From assembly GCA_016744795.1 (NCBI GenBank), contig JADGDR010000005.1, positions 62,001-126,000 on the forward strand: a stretch of 64,000 bases of DNA, given 5' to 3'. A model generated the notes under the pieces. It did no database searches. It was not told the DNA's origin and saw only the letters and a list, made by a program, of their open reading frames with translations. The DNA is from Sulfurospirillum sp. Lineage in GTDB: Bacteria > Campylobacterota > Campylobacteria > Campylobacterales > Sulfurospirillaceae. A program made the position numbers and the translations under genes. Below are positions 27,842 to 36,751 of the stretch, piece by piece. Every line of letters starts with the position of its first letter. Within the stretch, counting starts at the first letter, position 1.

Positions 27842-29482
27842 CTATCCTTTTATCATTGGCAGGTCTAGGTTCTGCTCTTTTGCTTTGTTAATTGCTATTT
27901 CATATCCTGCATCTGCGTGACGCATAACACCAGTTGCTGGGTCATTTGTAAGAACAATCTCCAATCTTTTACTTGCTTCATCTGTTCCATCTGCCACAAT
28001 GACTACACCAGCATGTTGAGAAAAGCCCATTCCAACTCCCCCACCATGATGCAGGCTTACCCATGTAGCTCCTCCTGCTGTGCTAAGAAGAGCATTTAAA
28101 AGTGCCCAATCAGATACAACATCACTTCCATCTTTCATTCCTTCTGTCTCTCTGTTTGGGCTTGCAACCGAACCAGCATCTAAATGGTCACGACCAATAA
28201 CAATAGGAGCTTTTAGTTCTCCATTTTTTACCATTTCGTTAAAAGCAAGTCCTGCCTTAGCTCTTTCACCTGCACCTATCCAGCATATTCTTGCAGGAAG
28301 TCCTTGAAATTGAATTTTTTCTCTTGCTTGGTCTAACCAACTATGAAGTGCTTTATTCTCAGGAAACAGTTCTTTCATTTTTGCATCTGTTTTATATATG
28401 TCTTCTTTGTCTCCGCTAAGAGCCACCCATCTAAATGGTCCAATTCCCTCACAAAATAGGTCTCTAATGTAAAGTGGAACAAAACCCTTAAAATCAAAAG
28501 CATTTGTTACTCCCTCTTCAAGAGCCATCTGTCTTATGTTGTTACCATAGTCAAAAGTAGGAATTCCTTTGTCATGGAAACCCAACATTGCCTTTACATG
28601 TAAAGCCATAGACTTTTTTGCTTCTTTTACTACAAGTTTAGGATTACTTACTCTAAGTTCTCTTACTTTATCCATACTCCAACCAATAGGTAAGTAGCCG
28701 TTAAGCGGATCATGTGCGCTAGTCTGGTCAGTAACAGCGTCAGGCATAAAATCACTTTTTAAAATTTCAGGGAAAATCTCAGCAGCATTTCCTAAAAGTC
28801 CAACAGATATAGCTTTTTTGCTTTTACTTATAAGTTCTTTTGCTTCATCAAAGCTATAAGCCTTATAATCACAATATCCAGTCTCTATTCTTTTATCTAT
28901 TCTTGTCTCATCACACTCAATAGCTATCATACTAGCTCCCGCCATGGTCGAAGCCAAAGTTTGAGCTCCACCCATGCCACCAAGTCCGCCTGTAAGAATC
29001 CACTTGCCATTCAGGTCTCCACCAAAGTGCTTTTTACCCATAGATATAAAAGTCTCATATGTTCCTTGAATTATGCCTTGCGAACCAATATATATCCAAG
29101 ACCCAGCCGTCATTTGCCCGTACATCATAAGACCTTTTTTATCGAGTTCATTAAATGTTTCCCAAGTTGCATAATGAGGCACTATGTTTGAGTTTGCTAT
29201 TAAAACACGAGGAGCATTTTCATGAGTTTTAAAAACTCCAACAGGTTTTCCTGATTGGACTAGTAAGGTTTCATCAGCTTCAAGTCTTTTAAGAGTTTCA
29301 ACAATTTTGTCATAACACTCCCAATTTCTTGCAGCCTTACCAATACCCCCATATACCACTAAATCTTCAGGACGCTCTGCAACTTCTGGGTCAAGATTGT
29401 TCATTAGCATTCTTAAAGGTGCTTCTGTTAACCAAGATTTTGCACTAAGGCACGTTCCTGTGTCAGCTTTTATAGTTCTCAT
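27842..29482 (-). CDS. hutU: Urocanate hydratase HutU
   Basis: 546-residue NAD+-dependent enzyme that hydrates urocanate to imidazolonepropionate. Visible blocks are the N-terminal [22 protein letters not shown], the NAD-binding [13 protein letters not shown] and the C-terminal [17 protein letters not shown]. It is the first gene of the leftward hut operon. A consensus promoter and a palindromic operator lie 32-60 bases upstream. Confidence 0.97.
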   Translation of the reverse strand: MRTIKADTGTCLSAKSWLTEAPLRMLMNNLDPEVAERPEDLVVYGGIGKAARNWECYDKIVETLKRLEADETLLVQSGKPVGVFKTHENAPRVLIANSNIVPHYATWETFNELDKKGLMMYGQMTAGSWIYIGSQGIIQGTYETFISMGKKHFGGDLNGKWILTGGLGGMGGAQTLASTMAGASMIAIECDETRIDKRIETGYCDYKAYSFDEAKELISKSKKAISVGLLGNAAEIFPEILKSDFMPDAVTDQTSAHDPLNGYLPIGWSMDKVRELRVSNPKLVVKEAKKSMALHVKAMLGFHDKGIPTFDYGNNIRQMALEEGVTNAFDFKGFVPLYIRDLFCEGIGPFRWVALSGDKEDIYKTDAKMKELFPENKALHSWLDQAREKIQFQGLPARICWIGAGERAKAGLAFNEMVKNGELKAPIVIGRDHLDAGSVASPNRETEGMKDGSDVVSDWALLNALLSTAGGATWVSLHHGGGVGMGFSQHAGVVIVADGTDEASKRLEIVLTNDPATGVMRHADAGYEIAINKAKEQNLDLPMIKG

Positions 29483-29513
29483 GCTTTTGCCTTTATATTT
29501 TATTTATGATAGA

Positions 29514-29542
29514 ATTATATAGACAATTAATTTAATTGTCAA
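29514..29542 (-). promoter_or_regulatory. Consensus sigma-70 promoter of hutU
   Basis: Read on the minus strand, TTGACA (plus-strand 29537-29542) and TATAAT (plus-strand 29514-29519) are separated by exactly 17 bases, a perfect match to the consensus. The predicted start point is about 25 bases before the hutU ATG. The palindrome at 29522-29540 covers part of the -35 box and the spacer, so a bound repressor would block polymerase. Confidence 0.85.
29522..29540. promoter_or_regulatory. 19-base palindrome, candidate HutC operator
   Basis: GACAATTAATTTAATTGTC is a perfect inverted repeat (nine-base arms around T29531) in the divergent hutU/hutI gap. It lies inside the hutU promoter and ends 19 bases before the hutI start, so one site could control both directions. 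GntR-family proteins bind palindromes of this size. Assignment to HutC is by context. Confidence 0.75.
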
Positions 29543-29559
29543 GACAAATAGGAGTTAGC

Positions 29560-30771
29560 ATGTACCGCTACGACAAAATATGGATAAACACAAGGTTGGG
29601 AAAACTTGATTTAAATGGCAAAATAGTAATACAAGACAATAAATTTATAGCCATTAAAGATGGAAAGATTGCCAAAATAGATGAAATGAAAAATTTTGGT
29701 AGCTTTACATGTAAAGATATTTTTGATACTAAAAATAGGTTAATAACAACTTCTCTTGTAGATTGTCATACTCATTTGATATATGGAGGAAATAGATCAA
29801 ATGAATTTGAGCGAAGACTCAATGGTGAGAGTTATGCTGACATCACTAAAAGTGGCGGAGGCATAATTTCGAGCATAAAAAGTACAAGACAAGAGAGTTT
29901 TAATGAGATTTATGAGAGTTCAGCAAAACGTTTGAAAGCTCTTATTAAAGAGGGTGTAACTACTATTGAGATAAAAACAGGATATGGTTTGGATTTGGAT
30001 AGTGAACTTAAAATGCTTGAAATTGCCCAGAAACTTGAACAGAACTTTCCAATTCATATTCAAAAAACATTTCTTGGTGCTCACGCAGTTCCCTCAGAGT
30101 ATAAAAATAGGGCAGATGACTATATAGACTATGTTTGTGAAACTTTAATGCCAAAAATAGCTCTACATGTAGACGCAGTAGATGCCTATACGGAGCACTT
30201 GGCTTTTAGTATTACTCAAACGCAAAAGGTATTTAAAAAAGCTAAGTCCTTAGGTCTACATGTAAAGATTCATGCAGAACAGTTTTCTATGATGGGTGCA
30301 ACAAAACTTGCATGTAAATACAAAGCACTTTCAAGTGACCATCTTGAACATATAGATGAAGATAGCGTAAAAGAGATGGCAAAGAGCGGAACAGTAGCCG
30401 TTTTACTTCCTGGGGCTTACTACTTTTTGCGTGAGACTAAGCTGCCTCCAATTGAACTTTTTAGAAAACATGGTGTTCTCATTGCTATTGCAACTGATTT
30501 AAACCCTGGTACTTCGGCACTTTGTTCGTTACAACTTATGATGAATATGTCTAGCGTTATATTTGGTCTTACTGTAGATGAAGCTTTTGAGGCAGTTACA
30601 AGAAATGCCGCAAAAGCTTTAGGATTAGAAAAATCAAAAGGGAGCCTAGAAGAGGGCAAGGACGCCGATTTTGTGATTTGGGACATAGAACACCCACGAG
30701 ACTTGATTTGCTCTTTTAGACCCACTAGCGTGTTTCTAAGCGTACAAAATGGAGAGCTTGTAGATGTATAG
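29560..30771 (+). CDS. hutI: Imidazolonepropionase HutI
   Basis: Amidohydrolase of about 403 residues that opens imidazolonepropionate to N-formiminoglutamate. The metal-binding DCHTHLIYGG (HxH) motif, the KTGYGLDLDSELKML block, HAEQFSMMG and the terminal ATDLNPGTSA aspartate are all present. The frame is open eight codons upstream, but ATG at 29560 follows AGGAG at correct spacing and begins the conserved protein. It is divergent from hutU across the shared operator. Confidence 0.95.
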   Translation: MYRYDKIWINTRLGKLDLNGKIVIQDNKFIAIKDGKIAKIDEMKNFGSFTCKDIFDTKNRLITTSLVDCHTHLIYGGNRSNEFERRLNGESYADITKSGGGIISSIKSTRQESFNEIYESSAKRLKALIKEGVTTIEIKTGYGLDLDSELKMLEIAQKLEQNFPIHIQKTFLGAHAVPSEYKNRADDYIDYVCETLMPKIALHVDAVDAYTEHLAFSITQTQKVFKKAKSLGLHVKIHAEQFSMMGATKLACKYKALSSDHLEHIDEDSVKEMAKSGTVAVLLPGAYYFLRETKLPPIELFRKHGVLIAIATDLNPGTSALCSLQLMMNMSSVIFGLTVDEAFEAVTRNAAKALGLEKSKGSLEEGKDADFVIWDIEHPRDLICSFRPTSVFLSVQNGELVDV

Positions 30772-30787
30772 CAAATCAAATATAGAC

Positions 30788-31993
30788 TTAGAATAGTTTT
30801 TTTATAAAAACAACTTTGAGATAGTTCCCTTCTCGAAACTTAGGATTTACTTTAAAATCTTTTGGCAGAGTATGGCTCTCTTTTACTTCAAATTTTCCAT
30901 TTAATTCTTTAAAAGCTTTTGTTATAAAGTCATTAAAGGTCCTCATAGAGAAGTTTGCGGAGTTTGTTGAGGCTATAATGATTCCATTTTTACTAGTTAT
31001 CTGTATTGCTTCTTTTAGTAATTTAACATAGTCTTTTGAGGCTGAAAATGTATGTTTTTTACTTCTTGCAAAGCTTGGTGGGTCTAGGACTACAAGCTCG
31101 AACATTAGCTTTTTACGTACTGCGTATTTAAAGTAGTTAAAAACATCTTCTACTATGATATCTTGAGTTTTTGGGTCAATTTCATTTATGCTAAATTGTT
31201 CACTTGTTTTAGGTCGACTTCTTTTTGCCAAATCAACACTTGTTGTCTTTGAGGCCCCGCCTAAGCTTGCAAATACTGAAAATGCTCCTGTATAGGAGAA
31301 AGTATTTAGCATAGTTTTACCTTTAGCATATTTCTCTTTTATAGCATATCTGACATCTCTTTGGTCTAAAAATACACCAACCATAGCACCATCATCTAAG
31401 TATATTGCAAAGTTTACACCATTTTCTTTTACAATGATTGGAGCATCAGCTTTCTCGCCACAAACAAAATCATCTTCATTGTCAAGGTACATTCCTTTTG
31501 TGTCAAACCTCTTTTTCTCATATATGCCTTTGTAATCAACGTGTTGTTTTAAAGCTTCTAAAATGTCATCTTTAAACTCATATATGCCTTTGCTGTACCA
31601 AGTAAGCAGGTAGTATCTATCAAAATAGTCTATGCTTAAGCCACCAATTCCATCACCTTCGCCATTAAAAACTCTAAAGGCTGTTGTATGGTTTGAGTTG
31701 AAAAATTCATCTCTACATGCAAGGGCTGTTTTTATTTTTTTGGCAAAATATTTTTTATCTATTTGTTCATTTTTCTCTGTTGATAATACCCAGCCAAAAC
31801 CCTTGTTTTGAATGCCGTGGTAGCCTTTAGCAATAAACTTATTTTTAGAATCAAAGAAGTTTAAAATGACTCCTTCTTCTTCTATTTTATTTAAATTAAT
31901 AATGGACTCTTTTGAAATCAATGGGTACCCATTTCTATACTCTTGTACAAACTCTGGTTTTATGGTTAAATCTATTTTTTTGTATATTTTCAT
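30788..31993 (-). CDS. SAM-dependent 23S rRNA cytosine methyltransferase (RlmI-like)
   Basis: 401-residue class I methyltransferase with an N-terminal PUA-like domain (residues about 1-80). The middle domain has DRYYLLTWYSKG, and the Rossmann methyltransferase domain has the SAM motif TMLNTFSYTGAFSVFASLGGA and the catalytic loop VVLDPPSFARSK. This matches RlmI/RlmK-type enzymes that form m5C in 23S rRNA. The ATG at 31991-31993 is chosen because the upstream extension is low-complexity hydrophobic sequence. It is inserted between hutI and hutG in the opposite direction. Confidence 0.85.
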   Translation of the reverse strand: MKIYKKIDLTIKPEFVQEYRNGYPLISKESIINLNKIEEEGVILNFFDSKNKFIAKGYHGIQNKGFGWVLSTEKNEQIDKKYFAKKIKTALACRDEFFNSNHTTAFRVFNGEGDGIGGLSIDYFDRYYLLTWYSKGIYEFKDDILEALKQHVDYKGIYEKKRFDTKGMYLDNEDDFVCGEKADAPIIVKENGVNFAIYLDDGAMVGVFLDQRDVRYAIKEKYAKGKTMLNTFSYTGAFSVFASLGGASKTTSVDLAKRSRPKTSEQFSINEIDPKTQDIIVEDVFNYFKYAVRKKLMFELVVLDPPSFARSKKHTFSASKDYVKLLKEAIQITSKNGIIIASTNSANFSMRTFNDFITKAFKELNGKFEVKESHTLPKDFKVNPKFREGNYLKVVFIKKLF

Positions 31994-32037
31994 AATGAAA
32001 TTATAGTATAATTTCAACAAAAATAGGGATGTTATTG

Positions 32038-32976
32038 ATGTATAAAAAACCAAATTCTGATTTATGGAACGGTAGAGTAGATGAGCAAGATGGAGAATTT
32101 GGAAAAAGATGGCATCAAAAGATTGAGTTTTTAGAGTATCCCTACAATCAAAAAAGTGGAATTGCTTTTTTAGGTTTTGAGTGTGATGAGGGTGTTAAGA
32201 GAAACAAAGGCAGAGTAGGGGCTGCAAAGGGCTCAGATGAGCTTAAAAAAGCTATGGGTGGTTTTGCTTATCATCAAAAAACTAAGCTTTATGACTGTGG
32301 CAAAATTGTTGCTAATGAAGATTTGGAAAATTCACAAGAGGAATTAGCCTTACATGTAAGCTCCCTATTGAAAAATAATCACTTTCCAATAGTCCTTGGT
32401 GGTGGGCATGAAGTGGCATATGGGAGTTTTTTAGGGCTTTATAACACTTTGGAGAAGAATGAAGAAATTGCGATTATAAACTTTGATGCTCATTTTGATT
32501 TAAGACAAAGTAAAATAGCAACTTCAGGGACACCATTCGCCCAAATTTCAAAACTTGATACATCGTTTAACTATTTATGTCTGGGAGTTTCAAAAGCAGT
32601 CAACACAAGGGTTTTGTTTAACCAAGCAAAGGCTTTACATGTAGAGTATATTTTAGATACTAAGATGACTTACTTGTTCATTGAAGAAATAAAAGACAAA
32701 TTAGATAAGTTTTTGGAATTTAAAGATTATATTTATATAAGCATAGACACTGATGTTTTCCCATCTTATCAAGTTCCAGCGGTTAGTGCCATGGCGAGTA
32801 GGGGAGTGGAATTAAATTTGGTTTATACTGTTTTAGAGTACTTACTTAAAGAATATAAAGACAAAATCAAGTTAGTTGACATAGCAGAATTTAATCCTAA
32901 GTACGACGTAAATGAAATAGGTAAAAGAGCAGTTTCAAGACTTATTTTTGATATAGTTGATTTTTTTAATATCTAA
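32038..32976 (+). CDS. hutG: Formimidoylglutamase HutG (arginase family)
   Basis: 312-residue ureohydrolase. The binuclear manganese site is complete: GGGHEVAYG, NFDAHFDLR and SIDTDVFPS. In context it should cleave N-formimidoylglutamate to glutamate and formamide, the last step of the hut pathway. I chose ATG 32038 because AGGGAT lies seven bases upstream; the ATG at 32029 sits on top of that site. It is separated from hutI by the rlmI-like gene and has its own promoter region. Confidence 0.9.
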   Translation: MYKKPNSDLWNGRVDEQDGEFGKRWHQKIEFLEYPYNQKSGIAFLGFECDEGVKRNKGRVGAAKGSDELKKAMGGFAYHQKTKLYDCGKIVANEDLENSQEELALHVSSLLKNNHFPIVLGGGHEVAYGSFLGLYNTLEKNEEIAIINFDAHFDLRQSKIATSGTPFAQISKLDTSFNYLCLGVSKAVNTRVLFNQAKALHVEYILDTKMTYLFIEEIKDKLDKFLEFKDYIYISIDTDVFPSYQVPAVSAMASRGVELNLVYTVLEYLLKEYKDKIKLVDIAEFNPKYDVNEIGKRAVSRLIFDIVDFFNI

Positions 32977-32997
32977 CGTTATTTGTAATATAGAATG

Positions 32998-33031
32998 TAA
33001 AATAATACAGATTAAAATACATATTATTTTA
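32998..33031. terminator. Bidirectional hairpin between hutG and yedF
   Basis: TAAAATAATA (32998-33007) and TATTATTTTA (33022-33031) are exact inverted repeats with a 14-base loop, in the gap between two converging genes. The stem is A+T only, so it is weak; the position is what favours a terminator. Confidence 0.45.
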
Positions 33032-33054
33032 TGTAAATACCTTGATTCAGGCTT

Positions 33055-33645
33055 TTAAATAGTGGAAGTATTTTGGTTTATCATTGTTTCAGCAAGTTCA
33101 AACATTGAAATTTTATCGCCAATTTGATGTTTTTTATGCAAATCTAATTCTTCTAGTGAAGTAAGGCTTGCTAATATATCTACACCTTTTTCTTCTATTT
33201 TTCTTAGAGTTTTTATAAATAAATCTTGAGGATGCCCGCAGGTTAATTTTACTCCTTTATTTATAAAAATTATTTGTGAGGGTAAAACTTTTTGAAAAAT
33301 TATAGAGTCTAAAAAATCTTGCATAAGTTTATTACCATGAACACCATATCCAATACAATCAGAAGTTATAATAAGTGCTCTAGTCTCAATTTGTTTATCA
33401 CTTTGATGATATTTTTCTATATCACAAGAAAAGTTTTTTGATATTGTTATAAATATCCCTGCTTTTTTTTGTACTCGTTTTATAAAGTAACCTTTATTTT
33501 GTGCATAGGTGAGTATATTGTTTTCTGACATATCACAATTTGTGATGATTGTTACAGCAGAATTTTTGGGCAACTCTTCAAGAGTGCTTTTTGTAAGGAC
33601 TACAGGCTTTGGAACAGGCATATCACGACAATCAATAGTTCTCAT
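33055..33645 (-). CDS. yedF: YedF-type selenium metabolism protein, TusA motif cysteine replaced
   Basis: 196-residue protein with two parts. Residues 1-75 form a TusA/SirA-like domain and residues about 85-190 a DsrE-like domain (ALIITSDCIGYGVHGNKLMQDF...IIFINKGVKLTCG). This is the layout of the YedF family, which co-occurs with selenium-use genes. In the TusA part the usual CPxP reads VPKP (DCRDMPVPKPV aligned to DxRGLxCPxPV), so the sulfur-carrying cysteine appears to be Val; a Cys two residues into the motif and Cys residues in the C-terminal domain remain. No selenium gene is adjacent. Confidence 0.75.
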   Translation of the reverse strand: MRTIDCRDMPVPKPVVLTKSTLEELPKNSAVTIITNCDMSENNILTYAQNKGYFIKRVQKKAGIFITISKNFSCDIEKYHQSDKQIETRALIITSDCIGYGVHGNKLMQDFLDSIIFQKVLPSQIIFINKGVKLTCGHPQDLFIKTLRKIEEKGVDILASLTSLEELDLHKKHQIGDKISMFELAETMINQNTSTI

Positions 33646-33787
33646 AAAACTTTCCTTAATTATAGAGTTAATATTACTATATTAAGTTAAATTTGATTAA
33701 AAATCAACATTTTATTCTTTACATGTAAAAATTTAAGTAGAATGTAGAAAAATTACCCATTATAAGCTTTTCTTTTAAACTATGTGA

Positions 33788-33793
33788 TATAAT
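33788..33793 (+). promoter_or_regulatory. -10 promoter box before the DUF2018-like gene
   Basis: TATAAT at 33788-33793 within TGTGATATAAT, an extended -10 form, lies 29 bases before the ATG, with AGAGGATAG as ribosome-binding site. No clear -35 box. A TACATGTA copy (33720) lies upstream in the same gap. Confidence 0.5.
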
Positions 33794-33822
33794 CTGCTAT
33801 TTTAATTAGAGGATAGATAATT

Positions 33823-34107
33823 ATGTTATATGAAGATGAAAATGATTTTTTTGTTGGAAGTCCAAGAAGTAAATTTTTTGATATTATTTTTAATGCAAAT
33901 AAAAACCTAGTAGAAGATTCTTTAGAAAAACACGTTGAAAGACATGTCGCTATGGAAATGATTTTACGTAAGTTTGCTGATGAAAATGACATAAATATCG
34001 AAGCAGAAATAAGTACAATACGAGCAGAAAAGCAAGATGAAATCCATCATGCAAAAATGGATTTTTTTATATCTATTACAGGAGATATATTAACTCAGAA
34101 TGAGTAA
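33823..34107 (+). CDS. DUF2018-like small helical protein (HP0242 type)
   Basis: 94-residue, mostly helical acidic protein. It resembles from memory the Helicobacter HP0242/DUF2018 family: an N-terminal (F/L)-x-G-(S/N)-P-x-x-K-x-x-D-I-I-F-x-A segment (VGSPRSKFFDIIFNA) and a C-terminal (I/M)-x-x-(D/N)-I-L-x-x-NE end (GDILTQNE). Proteins of that family form intertwined helical dimers; their cellular role is unknown. It overlaps the next gene by eight bases and probably heads the operon running through to hemC. Confidence 0.65.
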   Translation: MLYEDENDFFVGSPRSKFFDIIFNANKNLVEDSLEKHVERHVAMEMILRKFADENDINIEAEISTIRAEKQDEIHHAKMDFFISITGDILTQNE

Positions 34108-34519
34108 AGTTCTAATTTCAATATTTTTATTTTTGAGTATTTTAAATGGTGCAGGGAATTCTAAGTGGGCACATACGCATAAATATACTCTTAAAAAAGA
34201 TGAAATAGCGAATATAAGAGTTAGTACAACAGAATCAAAAGGTGCAAGTTCTAATACTCTTTTTTTCAAATGGACAACTATAGTTGGTGATAGAGTAACG
34301 GTTTTGTTAAACCATAAGGGTTATCCTCATCAATATATATTATATAAAAAGAGATCATTGGATATGGTAAAGTTGTATCTTCTCCCTGATGGAAGTAATC
34401 GAATGGAAGATAGAAGTTATCTTTTGTTGGTATTGTCTGATATACATCAAGGAAATAAAGAAGTAGATTTTGATATATTTATAAAAGATAATAAAAATAG
34501 GATATTGGTGGACTTTTAG
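34100..34519 (+). CDS. Exported protein of unknown function
   Basis: 139 residues. N-terminal hydrophobic signal (SKVLISIFLFLSILNGAG) followed by a compact predicted beta-rich domain (KYTLKKDEIANIRVSTTE, TLFFKWTTIVGDRVTVLLNHKGYPHQYILYKKR). No known motif recognised. It overlaps the DUF2018-like gene by eight bases and ends 19 bases before the polyprenyl synthase, so it is part of the same transcript. Periplasmic location is inferred from the signal. Confidence 0.7.
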   Translation: MSKVLISIFLFLSILNGAGNSKWAHTHKYTLKKDEIANIRVSTTESKGASSNTLFFKWTTIVGDRVTVLLNHKGYPHQYILYKKRSLDMVKLYLLPDGSNRMEDRSYLLLVLSDIHQGNKEVDFDIFIKDNKNRILVDF

Positions 34520-34538
34520 TGAACAAAGGTGGAGTAAA

Positions 34539-35435
34539 TTGTTAGAACAAGTAGAAGCATTAATGAGAAAGCATATAGAGTCTATTGGAGATTCTAAAAG
34601 TTTGGAACTTTATGAAAAAGTTCCTAAAGGCAAAAGGCTTAGAGCAAAATTGATTTTAAGAATAGCTGGTCAAACACAAGAAGCTATAGAGTTAGCTAGT
34701 GTAGTTGAACTTATTCATGCAGCAAGTCTACTTCATGATGATGTTATAGATGAAGCAGATACCAGAAGAGGTGTTACCTCTATCAATCATGCATTTGGGA
34801 ATATGACAGCTATCATGCTTGGAGATATTCTTTATTCAAAGGGTTTTACAAAATTAACATATTTGCCAACTGAAGTAGCCCGTAAAGTTGCTAATTCAGT
34901 TACTAAGCTCTCTGTTGGAGAGCTTTTGGATGTTGAACTTGCCAATGCTTTTAATCCAAACCAAGATATATATTTTGATATGATCTATAAAAAAACAGCT
35001 TCTCTTATAGAAGCATCTGCTTTTAGTGCTGCTTTTTTAGCTGGAAAAGATACGAAAAAATATGCACTTTATGGTAAAAACTTGGGATTAGCTTTTCAAG
35101 TAATAGACGATGTCCTTGATATTACAAGTTCAAGTGAAGTTCTAGGTAAACCAGCATTAAATGACTTTAGAGAAGGTAAAACAACTTTGCCATATCTTTA
35201 CATGTACGAAAAATTAGATGTAAAAGATAGGGAGAAATTACTATCATATTTTGGTAAAGATTTAAATAAAAACGATAGTAATTGGATAAAATCAAAGTTT
35301 AATGAAACAGGAGCAGTTAAAAAGTCTATTGAGTACGCTCAAAAGCTAGGACATGAAGCTCTTGATGCTATAAAAGATGAAAATGTACCTCAATTAGAAA
35401 AGATAATCAAAGAGATGATTGAGAGGGATTTTTAA
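34539..35435 (+). CDS. ispB: Polyprenyl diphosphate synthase (octaprenyl type)
   Basis: 298-residue trans-isoprenyl diphosphate synthase. First aspartate-rich motif LLHDDVIDEADTRRG and second motif QVIDDVLDIT are intact. The small residues before the first motif (HAASL) allow a long product, fitting the side chain of menaquinone; exact chain length is not readable. Start is TTG at 34539 after GGTGGAG; an ATG lies eight codons further in. The stop shares one base with the hemA ATG. Confidence 0.85.
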   Translation: MLEQVEALMRKHIESIGDSKSLELYEKVPKGKRLRAKLILRIAGQTQEAIELASVVELIHAASLLHDDVIDEADTRRGVTSINHAFGNMTAIMLGDILYSKGFTKLTYLPTEVARKVANSVTKLSVGELLDVELANAFNPNQDIYFDMIYKKTASLIEASAFSAAFLAGKDTKKYALYGKNLGLAFQVIDDVLDITSSSEVLGKPALNDFREGKTTLPYLYMYEKLDVKDREKLLSYFGKDLNKNDSNWIKSKFNETGAVKKSIEYAQKLGHEALDAIKDENVPQLEKIIKEMIERDF

Positions 35436-36751
35436 TGCATTATTTGATTATCAGTTTTACTCATAAAAATACAGATATCAAGTTAAGAGAAAAATTGTCA
35501 TTTTCAAATGAAGAGAAGAAAAGAGTTTTTTTAGAAAAATTAAAAGATTTTGAACATGTTAATGAATCTATAATACTATCTACATGTAACAGAGTTGAAA
35601 TGATAGCAAGTGTAAGAGACTGTGATAAAACAGCTGACTATATGTTAAGTGAACTTGCAAGTTTCGCAAATATTGACAAGAGTGAGTTGGAAAGTCGTGC
35701 AGATATATATGAAGATAATGGAGCAATACATCATCTTTTTTCTGTAGTAGCTTCTTTAGATAGTCTTGTTATTGGTGAGACACAGATAGTAGGACAGTTA
35801 AAAGATGCTTTTAAGTTTTCGACTGATGAGGGGTTTTGCTCTCTAAAGTTAAGTCGTGCAATGCACCATGCCTTTAGGTGTGCAGCAACTGTTAGAGCTA
35901 GTACAGATATATCTAAAAATCCTATTTCAGTTTCAAGTGTAGCAGTTAGTAAAGCTAAAGACATACTTGGTAGTGTTGAAGATCATATTGCAATTTTAGT
36001 TGGAGCTGGAGAGATGAGTGCTTTGGCAGGAAAACATCTTATCACTGCTGGTGCAAAAGTTATTGTAGTTAACAGAAGTTTGGAAAAAGCAAAAGAGTTG
36101 GTTGAAGAGTTAGGAGAAAGAGCAATAGCTGAACCTTTTAGTGAACTCAAAGAGCTTATTAACACACATACTTTACTTTTTTCAGCAACAGGAGCCCCTC
36201 ACTCTGTTATAACAGAAGATATGGTTGAGATAAGAGAGTTTGAAAGATACTGGTTTGATATAGCAGTACCACGTGATATAGATTGTGATATAGAAGATGT
36301 AAATGTATTTGCAGTTGATGACCTTGAAGAGATAGTGGCAAAAAATCTTTCACTTAGAGAAGAACAAGCAAAAGTAGCATTTTCTATTGTAGGACGTTCT
36401 ACAATGGAGTTTTTCAAATGGTTACAGACTCTTAGCATTGATCCCATCATAAAAGAACTCAGAGATAAAGCAAAAGAGTGTTCATTAAAAGAGATAAAGC
36501 GTTCAGTTAAAAAGGGTTATATTCCTGAAGAATACGTAGAAACAGTAGAAAAAATACTTCATTGTGCTTTTAATTCCTTTTTACATACGCCTACAAAAAA
36601 ATTAAAAGAGTTAGCAGAAAAGCCAGAATCAGATACAGTAGTCCAATCAATCCAAGAAATTTTTGAGATGGATGAAGATAGTATAAAAAAATTAAATATG
36701 TATAAGTGTGAATACCACACTAGTATGAAAAAAAATGGAGATAATAAATGA
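35435..36751 (+). CDS. hemA: Glutamyl-tRNA reductase HemA
   Basis: 438 residues; the first enzyme of C5-pathway tetrapyrrole synthesis, reducing glutamyl-tRNA to glutamate semialdehyde. The catalytic cysteine is in ILSTCNRVEM (residue about 51), the SVVASLDSLVIGETQI block and the NADPH Rossmann motif VGAGEMSALAGKHL are present, and the C-terminal dimerisation helix follows. It overlaps ispB by one base and proS by four (ATGA). hemC lies in the same run of genes 2.9 kb downstream. Confidence 0.95.
   Translation: MHYLIISFTHKNTDIKLREKLSFSNEEKKRVFLEKLKDFEHVNESIILSTCNRVEMIASVRDCDKTADYMLSELASFANIDKSELESRADIYEDNGAIHHLFSVVASLDSLVIGETQIVGQLKDAFKFSTDEGFCSLKLSRAMHHAFRCAATVRASTDISKNPISVSSVAVSKAKDILGSVEDHIAILVGAGEMSALAGKHLITAGAKVIVVNRSLEKAKELVEELGERAIAEPFSELKELINTHTLLFSATGAPHSVITEDMVEIREFERYWFDIAVPRDIDCDIEDVNVFAVDDLEEIVAKNLSLREEQAKVAFSIVGRSTMEFFKWLQTLSIDPIIKELRDKAKECSLKEIKRSVKKGYIPEEYVETVEKILHCAFNSFLHTPTKKLKELAEKPESDTVVQSIQEIFEMDEDSIKKLNMYKCEYHTSMKKNGDNK

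Noticed and set aside
30301-30320. Near-matches GCATGTA and AACATGTA (for example 5795, 30310, 58932)
   Set aside because: They differ from the octamer at the first base and were not counted, to keep the tally strict.
33720-33727. TACATGTA copies as binding sites of one local regulator
   Set aside because: Most copies are inside coding regions and far from promoters, so a conventional operator does not explain the excess; only the copy in the toxin-antitoxin promoter fits that role well.
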